Source: Flavobacterium tistrianum (GTDB lineage Bacteria; Bacteroidota; Bacteroidia; Flavobacteriales; Flavobacteriaceae). From it: a stretch of DNA of 64,000 nucleotides. The notes beneath the pieces were generated by a model. The model had not been told where the DNA came from. It saw only the letters and a list, made by a program, of their open reading frames with translations, and did not search any database. Below, piece by piece: positions 24,596-33,064 of the stretch. Within the stretch, counting starts at the first letter, position 1. Each line of letters opens with the position of its first letter. The DNA lies in assembly GCF_003254545.1 (NCBI RefSeq), contig NZ_QJRH01000062.1:62001-126000 (forward strand), given 5' to 3'. Position numbers and translations under genes: made by a program.

Positions 24596-26299
24596 ATGGC
24601 ATTATCAGAACAAGAAATCATCAGAAGAGAAAAACTTCAAAACTTACGCAATCTGGGAATCAATCCTTATCCAGCTAATCTTTTTCCTGTAAATCATACT
24701 TCGAAGCAGATAAAGGAAACTTTTGAGGAAGGTAAGAAGGTTATCGTTGCAGGACGTTTGATGAGTGTTCGTGATCAAGGTAAAGCTTGTTTTGCAGAAT
24801 TACAAGACAGCGAAGGACGTATTCAATTGTACGTAAACCGTGACGTTTTGTGCGAAGGTGACGATAAAACTTTATACAACCAAGTATTCAAAAAATTAAC
24901 CGATTTAGGTGATTTTATTGGTATCGAAGGTGAATTATTTACTACACAAGTGGGTGCAAAATGTATTCGCGTAACTGGTTTTACATTCTTGAGTAAAACA
25001 TTGCGTCCGTTGCCTTTACCAAAAGTTGATGAAGACGGAAAAGTACACGATGCGTTCAATGATGCTGAATTACGTTATAGAATGCGTTATGTAGATTTAA
25101 CGGTAAATCCGCAGGTTAAAGAAACTTTCTTAAAGAGAACTAAATTGTTCACTGCAATGAGAGAATATTTTAACAATGCTGGATATCTTGAAGTAGATAC
25201 TCCTGTTTTACAGTCAATTCCTGGTGGTGCATCGGCAAGACCATTTATTACGCACCACAACTCGCTTGATATACCGCTTTACATGCGTATTGCAAATGAG
25301 TTATACTTAAAAAGATTAATTGTTGGTGGATTTGAAGGTGTTTATGAGTTCTCTAGAAACTTCCGTAATGAAGGAATGGACAGAACACATAATCCTGAAT
25401 TTACTGCAATGGAAATATATGTAGCCTACAAAGACTACAACTGGATGATGGACTTTGCTGAAGGTTTATTAGAGCATTGTGCGATTGCTGTAAATGGCAC
25501 AAGCGAAGTAACTTTTGGCGAGCACAAAATCAACTTTAAAGCGCCTTATGCACGCGTTACAATGACAGATTCTATCAAACATTTTACTGGTTTTGATATC
25601 TCTGGAAAAACAGAGCAAGAATTGTTTGAAGCTGCACGTGGAATGGGAATCGAGGTTGACGAAACAATGGGTAAAGGAAAATTGATAGATGAGATTTTCG
25701 GAGCAAAATGTGAAGGAAATTATATTCAGCCAACTTTCATTACAGATTATCCAAAAGAAATGTCTCCGCTTTGTAAAGAACACCGAGATAATCCAGACTT
25801 AACTGAGCGTTTTGAATTAATGGTTTGTGGTAAAGAAATTGCAAATGCATATTCTGAATTAAATGACCCAATCGATCAAAGAGAGCGTTTTGAAGATCAA
25901 ATGCGTTTGGCTGCAAAAGGTGATGATGAAGCAAACGGAATTATCGACGAAGATTTCTTAAGAGCGCTTGAGTACGGTATGCCTCCAACATCTGGAATGG
26001 GAATTGGAATGGATCGTTTGATTATGTATTTGACAAACAATGCTTCTATCCAAGAAGTTTTATTGTTCCCTCAAATGCGTCCTGAGAAAAAACAAGCTCA
26101 GATTGAATTGACAGAAGAAGAAAAAGTAATCTTGACTTTATTAAAAGGAAACGAAAATAAAATGGATTTATCTCAGCTAAAAGTTTCTGCTAACTTAAGC
26201 GGTAAAAAATGGGATGCATCTATGAAAAACTTATCTAAACACGGTTTGACTAAAGTTGTTGTGGATGGTGAGTTTAAGTTTGTGGAACTAGTTAGTTAA
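24596..26299 (+). CDS. lysS: Lysine--tRNA ligase, class II
   Basis: A 567-residue class II aminoacyl-tRNA synthetase. The N-terminal OB-fold anticodon-binding domain spans about residues 50-145 (VIVAGRLMSVRDQGKACFAEL). Motif 2 is FEFSRNFRNEGMDRTHNPEFT (around 255) and motif 3 is GMPPTSGMGIGMDRL (around 465). About 60 residues after motif 3 (EEEKVILTLLKGNENKMDLS) form an extra winged-helix-like tail not present in the E. coli enzyme. It is monocistronic, with its own promoter and terminator. Confidence 0.96.
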   Translation: MALSEQEIIRREKLQNLRNLGINPYPANLFPVNHTSKQIKETFEEGKKVIVAGRLMSVRDQGKACFAELQDSEGRIQLYVNRDVLCEGDDKTLYNQVFKKLTDLGDFIGIEGELFTTQVGAKCIRVTGFTFLSKTLRPLPLPKVDEDGKVHDAFNDAELRYRMRYVDLTVNPQVKETFLKRTKLFTAMREYFNNAGYLEVDTPVLQSIPGGASARPFITHHNSLDIPLYMRIANELYLKRLIVGGFEGVYEFSRNFRNEGMDRTHNPEFTAMEIYVAYKDYNWMMDFAEGLLEHCAIAVNGTSEVTFGEHKINFKAPYARVTMTDSIKHFTGFDISGKTEQELFEAARGMGIEVDETMGKGKLIDEIFGAKCEGNYIQPTFITDYPKEMSPLCKEHRDNPDLTERFELMVCGKEIANAYSELNDPIDQRERFEDQMRLAAKGDDEANGIIDEDFLRALEYGMPPTSGMGIGMDRLIMYLTNNASIQEVLLFPQMRPEKKQAQIELTEEEKVILTLLKGNENKMDLSQLKVSANLSGKKWDASMKNLSKHGLTKVVVDGEFKFVELVS

Positions 26300-26337
26300 A
26301 TTCCAAAAATTGAAATTCCAAAAATTGAAATTCCAAA
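26299..26337 (+). repeat. Short tandem repeat after lysS
   Basis: The 15-base unit ATTCCAAAAATTGAA is present about 2.5 times in a row, starting at the lysS stop codon. It lies ahead of the terminator. Confidence 0.6.
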
Positions 26338-26363
26338 TACCAACTTGGAATCTATAATATTAC

Positions 26364-26396
26364 AAACCCGACAGATTTAAAAACCTGTCGGGTTTT
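26364..26396. terminator. Bidirectional terminator after lysS
   Basis: AAACCCGACAG and CTGTCGGGTTT form an 11-base-pair stem. Almost the same stem occurs at 56735-56767. Confidence 0.9.
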
Positions 26397-26414
26397 CTAT
26401 TTAAAATAATCTAA

Positions 26415-27011
26415 TTAAAACGAATACTTCTCCAATTTCTTCCCTTGAATATCTAAAACCTTTGCACTTTCTTTTGGAACATCACCTTTTATAACTTCTT
26501 GAACAGACGGATTAGATGGATATTTACCACCTTTCATTTTTAAAAGATGAAATTTTCCTCCACTTTCAAATTTAAGATCATAAAACTTTTCTGTTGATGA
26601 AGTGGTTACATAAATAGGAAAATCGGTTACAGTGAAGCGATTTATTACACTTCCGTCATTCTTCAAAATATATCCCGAACAGCCTCCGCTTCCGCAGAAA
26701 TAAGAATTTGAGAAACCAACCAAATATTCGTTTTTCTTATCATTATTTAAATCAAAAGCATCGTAATAAAAATAACGATCGTCTTTTGTTAGTGCAGGAA
26801 TATCATTCTTTAATAAAATGAGTAATTGTTTACGGATTAATTCTACTGCTTTATCTTCTTTTGGAGTAGCTTCACTTAAATTTGCCGTTCCACCAAGTGT
26901 TTTAGATAGCGTATCTTGAACAACCGTTTTTACAATATTTTTTGAGTTATCTTTATTCTGGCAAGAGCTTAATGCCAGAATTGCGATTAGAATTAAAATT
27001 TTATTTTTCAT
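26415..27011 (-). CDS. Lipoprotein of unknown function
   Basis: A 198-residue lipoprotein with signal peptide MKNKILILIAILALSSC and the lipobox ending at Cys17. The mature part contains DAFDLNNDKKNEYLVGF, a calcium-loop-like DxDxD pattern seen in VCBS-like repeats, and a CGSGGCSG pair of cysteines. The frame is open 20 codons upstream of this start, but that would bury the signal peptide. It begins 25 bases after the D-lactate-dehydrogenase-like gene, so it may be co-transcribed. Confidence 0.75.
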   Translation of the reverse strand: MKNKILILIAILALSSCQNKDNSKNIVKTVVQDTLSKTLGGTANLSEATPKEDKAVELIRKQLLILLKNDIPALTKDDRYFYYDAFDLNNDKKNEYLVGFSNSYFCGSGGCSGYILKNDGSVINRFTVTDFPIYVTTSSTEKFYDLKFESGGKFHLLKMKGGKYPSNPSVQEVIKGDVPKESAKVLDIQGKKLEKYSF

Positions 27012-27036
27012 AATCTGATATTTAAATTCGTAATAA

Positions 27037-28038
27037 TTACACCAGCAATGCCGCTTTATTTTCAATATCATTCTGCATCAACAATGATTTTATATTATTG
27101 AAAGTCACCAAAGCAATCTGTGTCAAAGCCTCATTGGTAAAAAATGCTTGATGCGCGGTTACCAAAACATTTGGAAAACTCATCAAACGCTGAATCGCAT
27201 CATCTTGAATAATGTCTGCAGAAAGATCCCTAAAGAACAGTTTTTCCTCCTGTTCGTAAACATCAATTCCTAAATAGCCAATTTTGCCTTCTTTTAAGCC
27301 TTCAATAACCGACGACGTTTCTATTAACCCGCCACGGCTTGTATTGATAATCATAACGCTGTCTTTCATAAAAGAAATAGAAGTCGTGTTAATGACATGT
27401 TTCGTCTGCTCATTCAGCGGACAATGAAGCGAAATAATATCACTCGATTTAAAGATTTCTTCTAAACCTACAAAAGAAACACCGTCCTTTTTCATCTCTT
27501 CATTTTCAACAATATCATAAGCCAAAACTTTACAGCCAAAACCTAGTGCTATTTTAGAAAATGCTTTTCCAATATTTCCTGTTCCAATAATTCCGATTGT
27601 TTTTCCGAATAAATCAAATCCTAATAAGCCGTTTAAAGAAAAATTCTGTTCACGAACTCTGTTATAGGCTTTGTGTGTTTTTCTGTTTAAAGTTAAAATC
27701 ATTGCCATGGCGTGCTCTGCAACCGCTTGAGGAGAATATGCAGGAACACGACAAACTTTTATCCCTTGATTTTTAGCAGCTTCCAAATCGACATTATTAA
27801 ATCCGGCGCAACGTAGAGCAATTATTTTTACTTTTTTTTCTGCCAATTGATTGATAACGGTTTCGTTTACAATGTCATTTACAAAAACACAAACAATCTC
27901 GCATTCCTCAATTAAAGCTACAGTTTGCGGATTCAATTGTGTTTCAAAAAAGTTCAGCTGAAAACCAAAACCTTCGTTGTATTTATTGAAAAACGTTTTA
28001 TCGTAAGGCTGAGTAGAGAAAAAGGCTATTTTATTCAT
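27037..28038 (-). CDS. D-2-hydroxyacid dehydrogenase (D-lactate dehydrogenase-like)
   Basis: A 333-residue NAD-dependent enzyme of the 2-hydroxyacid dehydrogenase family. The Rossmann motif GTGNIG is at 152-157, and the catalytic triad is R235 (NTSRGGLI), E264 (YEQEE) and H296 (TAHQAFFT). The AHQAFFT version and the RCAGFNNVDLEAA segment are those of fermentative D-lactate dehydrogenases (LdhA), reducing pyruvate to D-lactate. Length is normal. It starts 194 bases from the divergent Spy-like gene. Confidence 0.9.
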   Translation of the reverse strand: MNKIAFFSTQPYDKTFFNKYNEGFGFQLNFFETQLNPQTVALIEECEIVCVFVNDIVNETVINQLAEKKVKIIALRCAGFNNVDLEAAKNQGIKVCRVPAYSPQAVAEHAMAMILTLNRKTHKAYNRVREQNFSLNGLLGFDLFGKTIGIIGTGNIGKAFSKIALGFGCKVLAYDIVENEEMKKDGVSFVGLEEIFKSSDIISLHCPLNEQTKHVINTTSISFMKDSVMIINTSRGGLIETSSVIEGLKEGKIGYLGIDVYEQEEKLFFRDLSADIIQDDAIQRLMSFPNVLVTAHQAFFTNEALTQIALVTFNNIKSLLMQNDIENKAALLV

Positions 28039-28232
28039 GGTTTTGAGAATTAATTCATTTCAAATTTCTTGATCCATTAAAAATAAGAAATTATTTTCAA
28101 TGAGTACTTAACTAAATCGCTAATCAACTACTTGTCAATTTGTTAAAAAAAATATAATTTTTAAAAATTCAATTAAACCTGTTTTATTCAAAAAAGTCTA
28201 ATTCCTTATAAACAATTAAAAAAACTTAAAAC

Positions 28233-28649
28233 ATGAAAAAATTATTAATTGCAGCTTTGTTATTTGTTGGAATAGCAAGTTTTGCACAAGAAAAAAAAGA
28301 AAGATTAACACCAGAACAGCGCAATGAAAAGCAATTGCAAAAATTGACAACAGAATTAAATCTTGATGCCAATCAGCAAGCTCAGGTTAAGCAACTTTTG
28401 GCAGACCGAAGCGCGAAAGCTGAAAAACTAAGAGATGCACGCCAAGAGCAAAGAGAAAGCGGCACAAGACCAACTGCTGCAGAAAAAGAAGCTTTTAAAA
28501 AGGAAATGATGGCTGAAAAAGATGCAAACGATGCTAAAATGAAATCGATTTTGAATGCTGACCAATATACAAAATGGAAAACCATTCAAGAAGAAAACAA
28601 AGACAAAGCGAGAGAAAAAATGAAAGAATACAGAAAAGATAAAAACTAA
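28233..28649 (+). CDS. Periplasmic Spy/CpxP-like protein
   Basis: A 138-residue exported protein with signal peptide MKKLLIAALLFVGIASFAQ. The mature part is nearly all helical and highly charged, with the motif LTPEQRNEKQLQKLTTELNL and a central ELNLDANQQAQVKQLLADR that resembles the LTxxQ helices of Spy and CpxP, which act as periplasmic chaperones or envelope-stress sensors. It is monocistronic. Its last ten codons are duplicated just after the stop. Confidence 0.75.
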   Translation: MKKLLIAALLFVGIASFAQEKKERLTPEQRNEKQLQKLTTELNLDANQQAQVKQLLADRSAKAEKLRDARQEQRESGTRPTAAEKEAFKKEMMAEKDANDAKMKSILNADQYTKWKTIQEENKDKAREKMKEYRKDKN

Positions 28650-28679
28650 ATGAAAGAACACAGAAAAGACAAAAAATAA
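28620..28679 (+). repeat. Tandem duplication of the 3' end of the Spy-like gene
   Basis: The final 30 bases of the gene (coding MKEYRKDKN and stop) are followed at once by a second 30-base unit coding MKEHRKDKK and stop, differing at three positions. The second unit starts with ATG directly after the stop codon. Confidence 0.9.
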
Positions 28680-28694
28680 TCTTGTTCAAAAAAT

Positions 28695-28723
28695 AAAAAA
28701 AGAGGCTTTAAAGCCTCTTTTTT
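28695..28723. terminator. Bidirectional terminator
   Basis: AAAAAAGAGGCTTT and AAAGCCTCTTTTTT form a palindromic stem between the Spy-like gene and hemL, which converge. Confidence 0.9.
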
Positions 28724-28728
28724 GTTAT

Positions 28729-30015
28729 TTAAAATGATTTTGATACTTTATCAATCGCATTGATTGTAAAATCTAAATCTTCGTAAGTCAATGCATCTGT
28801 AATAAACCACGTTTCGTATGCAGATGGCGCGATATAAACACCTTCCTGCAATAATCCGTGGAAGAATTTCTTAAATGTTTCATTATCTCCTTTTGCAGCA
28901 GTTTGAAAATCGGTAACTGGGTCTGCATCAAAGTGAACAGAAATCATAGAACCTACTCTATTGATCGTAAATACAACATTATTAGCTTTTAAAACTCTAT
29001 CGATTCCCGCTTCTAAATAAGCTGTTTTTTCTTCTAAACGAGTAAAAATTTCTCTGTCAGAATCAAGTGCTTTTAACATTGCTAATCCAGCAGCCATCGC
29101 TAATGGATTTCCAGACAATGTTCCCGCTTGGTAAACTGGTCCAAGTGGCGCTAAATAGTTCATGATTTCTTCACGAGCTGCAAAAGCTCCAACTGGAAGT
29201 CCTCCACCAATAACTTTACCGAAAGTCACGATATCAGCATCAATTCCGTACAATTCTTGAACTCCACCGCGCGCCAAACGAAAACCTGTCATTACTTCAT
29301 CAAAAATCAATAAGATTCCGTTTGCTGTACATAAGTCTCTTAAACCTTGCAAGAAACCTTCTTTAGGCACAATACACCCCATATTTCCTGCAACCGCTTC
29401 GATAATAATCGCAGCAATTTCTCCTTTATTAGCTTCAACTAAAGTTTTTACATTTTCTAAATCATTGTATTTTGCCAACAAAGTATCTTTTGCAGTTCCC
29501 TCTGTAACGCCTGGACTATTTGGAGATCCAAAAGTTACGGCTCCACTTCCCGCCTGAATCAAGAATGAATCTGAATGTCCGTGGTAACAGCCTGCAAATT
29601 TTATGATTTTATCTCTTTTTGTAAATCCGCGAGCCAGACGAATCGCGCTCATACAAGCTTCTGTACCTGAATTTACAAAACGAATCTTATCAATATTTGG
29701 AACCATAGAAACAGCCAAAGCAGCAATTTCTGTTTCCAATTCAGTTGGCATTCCAAATGAAGTTCCCAGTTTTGCTTTTTCGATTACAGCATCAACAACT
29801 GGCTGATAAGCATGGCCTAAAACCATTGGCCCCCAAGAGTTGATGTAATCTATTAATTTATTTCCGTCTTCATCATATAAATATGCGCCTTTGGCACTTT
29901 TTACAAAAATTGGAGTTCCGCCAACCGCTTTAAACGCTCTTACTGGTGAATTTACTCCTCCTGGAATTACTTTTTCTGCTTCAGCAAAAAGCTGACTACT
30001 TCTTTTGTATAACAT
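28729..30015 (-). CDS. hemL: Glutamate-1-semialdehyde 2,1-aminomutase
   Basis: A 428-residue PLP enzyme that turns glutamate-1-semialdehyde into 5-aminolevulinate, the second step of the C5 haem pathway. The PLP lysine is K267 in [16 protein letters not shown]; other family blocks are [11 protein letters not shown] (19-29), GCYHGHSD (about 142-149) and [15 protein letters not shown] [12 protein letters not shown]. Length is normal. It is the first gene read from its own promoter region, downstream of a small zinc-ribbon-like gene on the same strand. Confidence 0.96.
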   Translation of the reverse strand: MLYKRSSQLFAEAEKVIPGGVNSPVRAFKAVGGTPIFVKSAKGAYLYDEDGNKLIDYINSWGPMVLGHAYQPVVDAVIEKAKLGTSFGMPTELETEIAALAVSMVPNIDKIRFVNSGTEACMSAIRLARGFTKRDKIIKFAGCYHGHSDSFLIQAGSGAVTFGSPNSPGVTEGTAKDTLLAKYNDLENVKTLVEANKGEIAAIIIEAVAGNMGCIVPKEGFLQGLRDLCTANGILLIFDEVMTGFRLARGGVQELYGIDADIVTFGKVIGGGLPVGAFAAREEIMNYLAPLGPVYQAGTLSGNPLAMAAGLAMLKALDSDREIFTRLEEKTAYLEAGIDRVLKANNVVFTINRVGSMISVHFDADPVTDFQTAAKGDNETFKKFFHGLLQEGVYIAPSAYETWFITDALTYEDLDFTINAIDKVSKSF

Positions 30016-30081
30016 TTAATTTTAGATTTTTGAGTTCAGATTGATTCTTCCTTATAAACTCATTAAAACATTTTATTTTAT

Positions 30082-30588
30082 TTATTTTTTAGTTGCAGAC
30101 CTTGCATATCCATGATGTGAATCAAACTCTTCTTTTAAGATCCACTTACTTTTGCATTCACTACATTGGTACATTTCTTCTTTAATACTGCAACATCCAA
30201 TATCCTCCTCTAGAATTGTCTCTATAAGATTTAAACCTTTTAGAGAACAAGTTAATCCAAAATATTTTTCACATTCTTTTGGATTCCCACATTGTACAGA
30301 GTTGTCATAAAAATAAACTTCTGCAATTTCAAAATGCTCAACAGGAAAGTAATTTTGAACCTCAAATGGAACATATTCATTTGATACAACTTCGTTTACT
30401 TGCAACCATTTTTGAACATCTTTGTATTCAATCATTTTCCATAAGCCACCACATTTGGAGCATTTATAGATTAAATTTTTCAGTTTTCCCTCTCTCAGGA
30501 AATAGGAATCTAATTCTGTTAAGTGTTCCTTTTCACAACTAAGTTCCAAATTTGATCTCTCAAAATTTCCGCAATATTTATAGATCAC
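30082..30588 (-). CDS. Cysteine-rich hypothetical protein
   Basis: A 168-residue protein not recognised. It has no signal peptide. Two zinc-ribbon-like CxxC pairs occur: KCSKCGGLW near residue 40 and QCSECKSKW near residue 145, each followed by a tryptophan, which suggests two related halves of about 75-80 residues, each preceded by its own single Cys-containing segment. Zinc binding is inference. It lies between hemL and the glucosaminidase gene. Confidence 0.55.
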   Translation of the reverse strand: MIYKYCGNFERSNLELSCEKEHLTELDSYFLREGKLKNLIYKCSKCGGLWKMIEYKDVQKWLQVNEVVSNEYVPFEVQNYFPVEHFEIAEVYFYDNSVQCGNPKECEKYFGLTCSLKGLNLIETILEEDIGCCSIKEEMYQCSECKSKWILKEEFDSHHGYARSATKK

Positions 30589-30640
30589 CGTTATTTTAAA
30601 TTTTAGAATTCAGTCCCAAAAGCTATTTAAATAGAATTAA

Positions 30641-31540
30641 TTATTTCACTTTCAACCTCTGCCCGATCGAAATCGCATTATCAGTTAGATTATTTTTTCT
30701 TTTTAAATCTTCAACCAATAAATTAAATTTCTTTGAAATTGAATAAAGCGTATCTCCTTTTTGAACCTCATACAAATTAGGATCATATTGATTCATATTG
30801 ATCTTTGGATCAGAAGCGACATCATAAGATGATTTTTTTGGTGGAGCCGAAGTATTAATTGGAACATAGTTTCTTCCTGTAACCTGACAATCGTACTGAT
30901 GCAGATTGTAGCGTTCAATATAACTGATCAATTTATCTGGATATTTAGGATCTGTTGCGTATCCACAAGCTCTAAGCCCTTTTGCCCAAGCTTTGTAATC
31001 GTCTTTTTCGTAAGTGAATAAACTAGCATATCGTTTTTTTCCAACCAAAAATAAAGCGTGATCTCTATACGATTCTGATGCCTGAGGATATTTTCTAAAA
31101 CATTCCTGAGCCGAGTCATCGTCGTGGCGAACACTTTCTCCCAACCAATCATTATGACATTTTATCCCAAAATGATTATTAGCATCTACAGCTAAATCTC
31201 CTCTTCCTGCACCAGATTCTAAAATTCCCTGCGCCAAAATAATACTCGCTGGAATTCCGTAAGTCTTCATATTTCCCATTGCAATTTCTTTGTACTGCAA
31301 TACATAATTATTAATCAAATCGCTGGTAACAACTGTTTTGGATGTAGATTGAATAACCTCAGTTGTATTATTTGTAGAAGGGTAATTTTTACCGATTGGT
31401 TTAACAGGAGTACTTCTTTTTGTCGCCGCCGTTCGAGTTTGAACAGCTGCCGCTTTTTTAGTCGTCGCGATGGCAGGCTTACTGGAAGAGCAGCTTGCTA
31501 AAGCTAATATTACGAGAAGTAATACAATTTTTTTAATCAT
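30641..31540 (-). CDS. N-acetylglucosaminidase lipoprotein with LysM domain
   Basis: A 299-residue cell-wall hydrolase. The lipobox is LASC (Cys17). A low-complexity Ala/Lys/Thr linker follows. The GH73 (glucosaminidase) domain spans about residues 80-215 with the catalytic-Glu segment ILAQGILESGAGRGDLAV and NNHFGIKCHNDW. A LysM peptidoglycan-binding domain covers about 255-299 (YEVQKGDTLYSISKKF). It acts on the glycan strands of peptidoglycan. Its start overlaps the end of the ACC-deaminase-like gene by 8 bases, so the two are translationally coupled. Confidence 0.9.
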   Translation of the reverse strand: MIKKIVLLLVILALASCSSSKPAIATTKKAAAVQTRTAATKRSTPVKPIGKNYPSTNNTTEVIQSTSKTVVTSDLINNYVLQYKEIAMGNMKTYGIPASIILAQGILESGAGRGDLAVDANNHFGIKCHNDWLGESVRHDDDSAQECFRKYPQASESYRDHALFLVGKKRYASLFTYEKDDYKAWAKGLRACGYATDPKYPDKLISYIERYNLHQYDCQVTGRNYVPINTSAPPKKSSYDVASDPKINMNQYDPNLYEVQKGDTLYSISKKFNLLVEDLKRKNNLTDNAISIGQRLKVK

Positions 31541-32438
31541 TGGTTTTGAGTATTGGTAATTTCTTCTGCTTCAACTTTATATTCATTCCTTCAATTCCCT
31601 GCAATCCGCCTGTGTGAATGAGTAAAATTTTTGAATGTGCAGGAAAATAATTTTTGCCGATTAAATCTATAACGCCAAAAACCATCTTTCCCGTATAAAT
31701 TGGATCTAAGGCCACTTTTGTTTCTTCAAAAAAAGCATTAATAAATTCAATTAATTCTAAATTTATCTTGCCATAACCTCCAAAATGATAGTCAGAAATT
31801 AAATTCCAGTTATCTTTATTTGCAAAAATACGAATTTCATCGGTTAAAAAGTCACCTTTTAACGCTGGAAAGCCCAAAATTTTCTGATTTGACAGCGAAT
31901 TATTAATTAATCCCGAAATAGTGCCACCCGTTCCAACAGCACAGCAAACATAATTAAAAACCGAATCTTCTTCTGCCAAAATCTCTTCACAGCCTTTTAC
32001 CGCGAGTTCATTTGTGCCGCCTTCGGGAACGAGATAAAAATCTCCAAACTTGTTTTTCAGTTTTTCTATAAATGAAATTTCACTTTTTAAACGATATTCC
32101 TCTCTCGAAACAAACTCAAATTGCATTCCGTTTTCTTGAGCAAATTTCAAAGTTGGATTTTCTTGTATTTTATCTAAAAGTTCGTCTCCGCGAATAATGC
32201 CGATAGTTTTAAAACCTTGCTCTTTTCCTGCATAAGCCACTGCTGCAATATGGTTAGAAAATGCTCCTCCGAAAGTCAATAAAGTGTCTTTATTTTCGGC
32301 TTTAGCCTGAAGCAAATTGTATTTTAATTTTCGGAATTTATTTCCTGAAACGAAAGGATGAATTAGATCTTCGCGTTTTATTGTCAAAGAAATATGATTC
32401 GGAAAATTGATATTTATATGTTGATTGAAAACTTTCAT
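31533..32438 (-). CDS. ACC deaminase / D-cysteine desulfhydrase family enzyme
   Basis: A 301-residue fold-type II PLP enzyme. The PLP lysine lies in SGNKFRKLKYNL (residue about 35), followed by LTFGGAFSNHIAAVA and the glycine-rich phosphate loop AVGTGGTISGLI. Family members break down 1-aminocyclopropane-1-carboxylate or D-cysteine; the general family motif does not separate these. The protein is slightly shorter than the 330-residue average. It overlaps both neighbours by a few bases, so a three-gene unit with the 32435-32770 gene and the glucosaminidase is likely. Confidence 0.85.
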   Translation of the reverse strand: MKVFNQHININFPNHISLTIKREDLIHPFVSGNKFRKLKYNLLQAKAENKDTLLTFGGAFSNHIAAVAYAGKEQGFKTIGIIRGDELLDKIQENPTLKFAQENGMQFEFVSREEYRLKSEISFIEKLKNKFGDFYLVPEGGTNELAVKGCEEILAEEDSVFNYVCCAVGTGGTISGLINNSLSNQKILGFPALKGDFLTDEIRIFANKDNWNLISDYHFGGYGKINLELIEFINAFFEETKVALDPIYTGKMVFGVIDLIGKNYFPAHSKILLIHTGGLQGIEGMNIKLKQKKLPILKTND

Positions 32439-32770
32439 TTTAATTTGATGTAATTCAAAAACTGAAAAAAAGATCGGTTTTTAAGATAATTTAAATCCGC
32501 TTCTTTTGCATAAGCTTCTCTTTCAAAACTGATATTTCGATATGCTAAATCTTTGTTTTTGTATTGGATTAAACGAATTAAAAACTCAAAAACATACCAA
32601 ATAAAGAATGGAAGAATTAACATTTCTAATTGCTGACGTAAATGTATTTTTTCATGATTGACAAAAACTCCATTTGCTTTATCAAAATCATATTTTATCA
32701 AAACAAAAGGAAATACAGCCATTCCTCGATAACCTTTCGGAATTAAATATTTGGCAACAATCAGAAACAT
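32435..32770 (-). CDS. Small membrane protein with HExxH motif
   Basis: A 111-residue protein, not recognised by name. It has a hydrophobic segment at about residues 52-72 (MLILPFFIWYVFEFLIRLI). Just before it is NHEKIHLRQQLE, an HExxH sequence of the type used by zinc metalloproteases, and further on FEREAYAKEADLNYL with a possible third ligand Glu. This is the pattern of a minimal membrane M48/M56-like protease core. It is the first gene of the unit with ACC deaminase (ATGA overlap of 4 bases). Confidence 0.6.
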   Translation of the reverse strand: MFLIVAKYLIPKGYRGMAVFPFVLIKYDFDKANGVFVNHEKIHLRQQLEMLILPFFIWYVFEFLIRLIQYKNKDLAYRNISFEREAYAKEADLNYLKNRSFFQFLNYIKLK

Positions 32771-32884
32771 TGGCTGTAAAATTTATAAATTTGTAGCTAT
32801 AAAATTGTTCGATTTCAATAAAATCATAATCAAATATTTTTATTTTTGATTTTAATTATTCGAAAAAGAACACGAAGCAGATTT

Positions 32885-33064
32885 ATGAAAGAGCAAAGTA
32901 ATGAAAATAAATTAATCGAAGGTGAAGATTTTTACTATACACCCGAAGGTTACAAATGCTTTACCGAAAAACATCATTTAAAACGTGGTTATTGCTGTAA
33001 AAGCGGCTGCCGCCATTGTCCGTACGGATTTGATAAAAGGACAGGAGAAATAAGAAAGAAATGA
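32885..33064 (+). CDS. DUF5522 family cysteine-rich small protein
   Basis: A 59-residue protein with the conserved block GYCCKSGCRHCPYGFDK near residues 37-53, which carries four cysteines in a CC-x3-C-x2-C pattern, typical of DUF5522. A preceding YYTPEGYKCFTEKHHLKRG is also part of the family. Metal or Fe-S binding is likely, not proven. The frame is open further upstream, but the ATG at 32885 fits the family start. A -7-like box (TAAATTTG at 32786-32793) lies upstream. Confidence 0.8.
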   Translation: MKEQSNENKLIEGEDFYYTPEGYKCFTEKHHLKRGYCCKSGCRHCPYGFDKRTGEIRKK

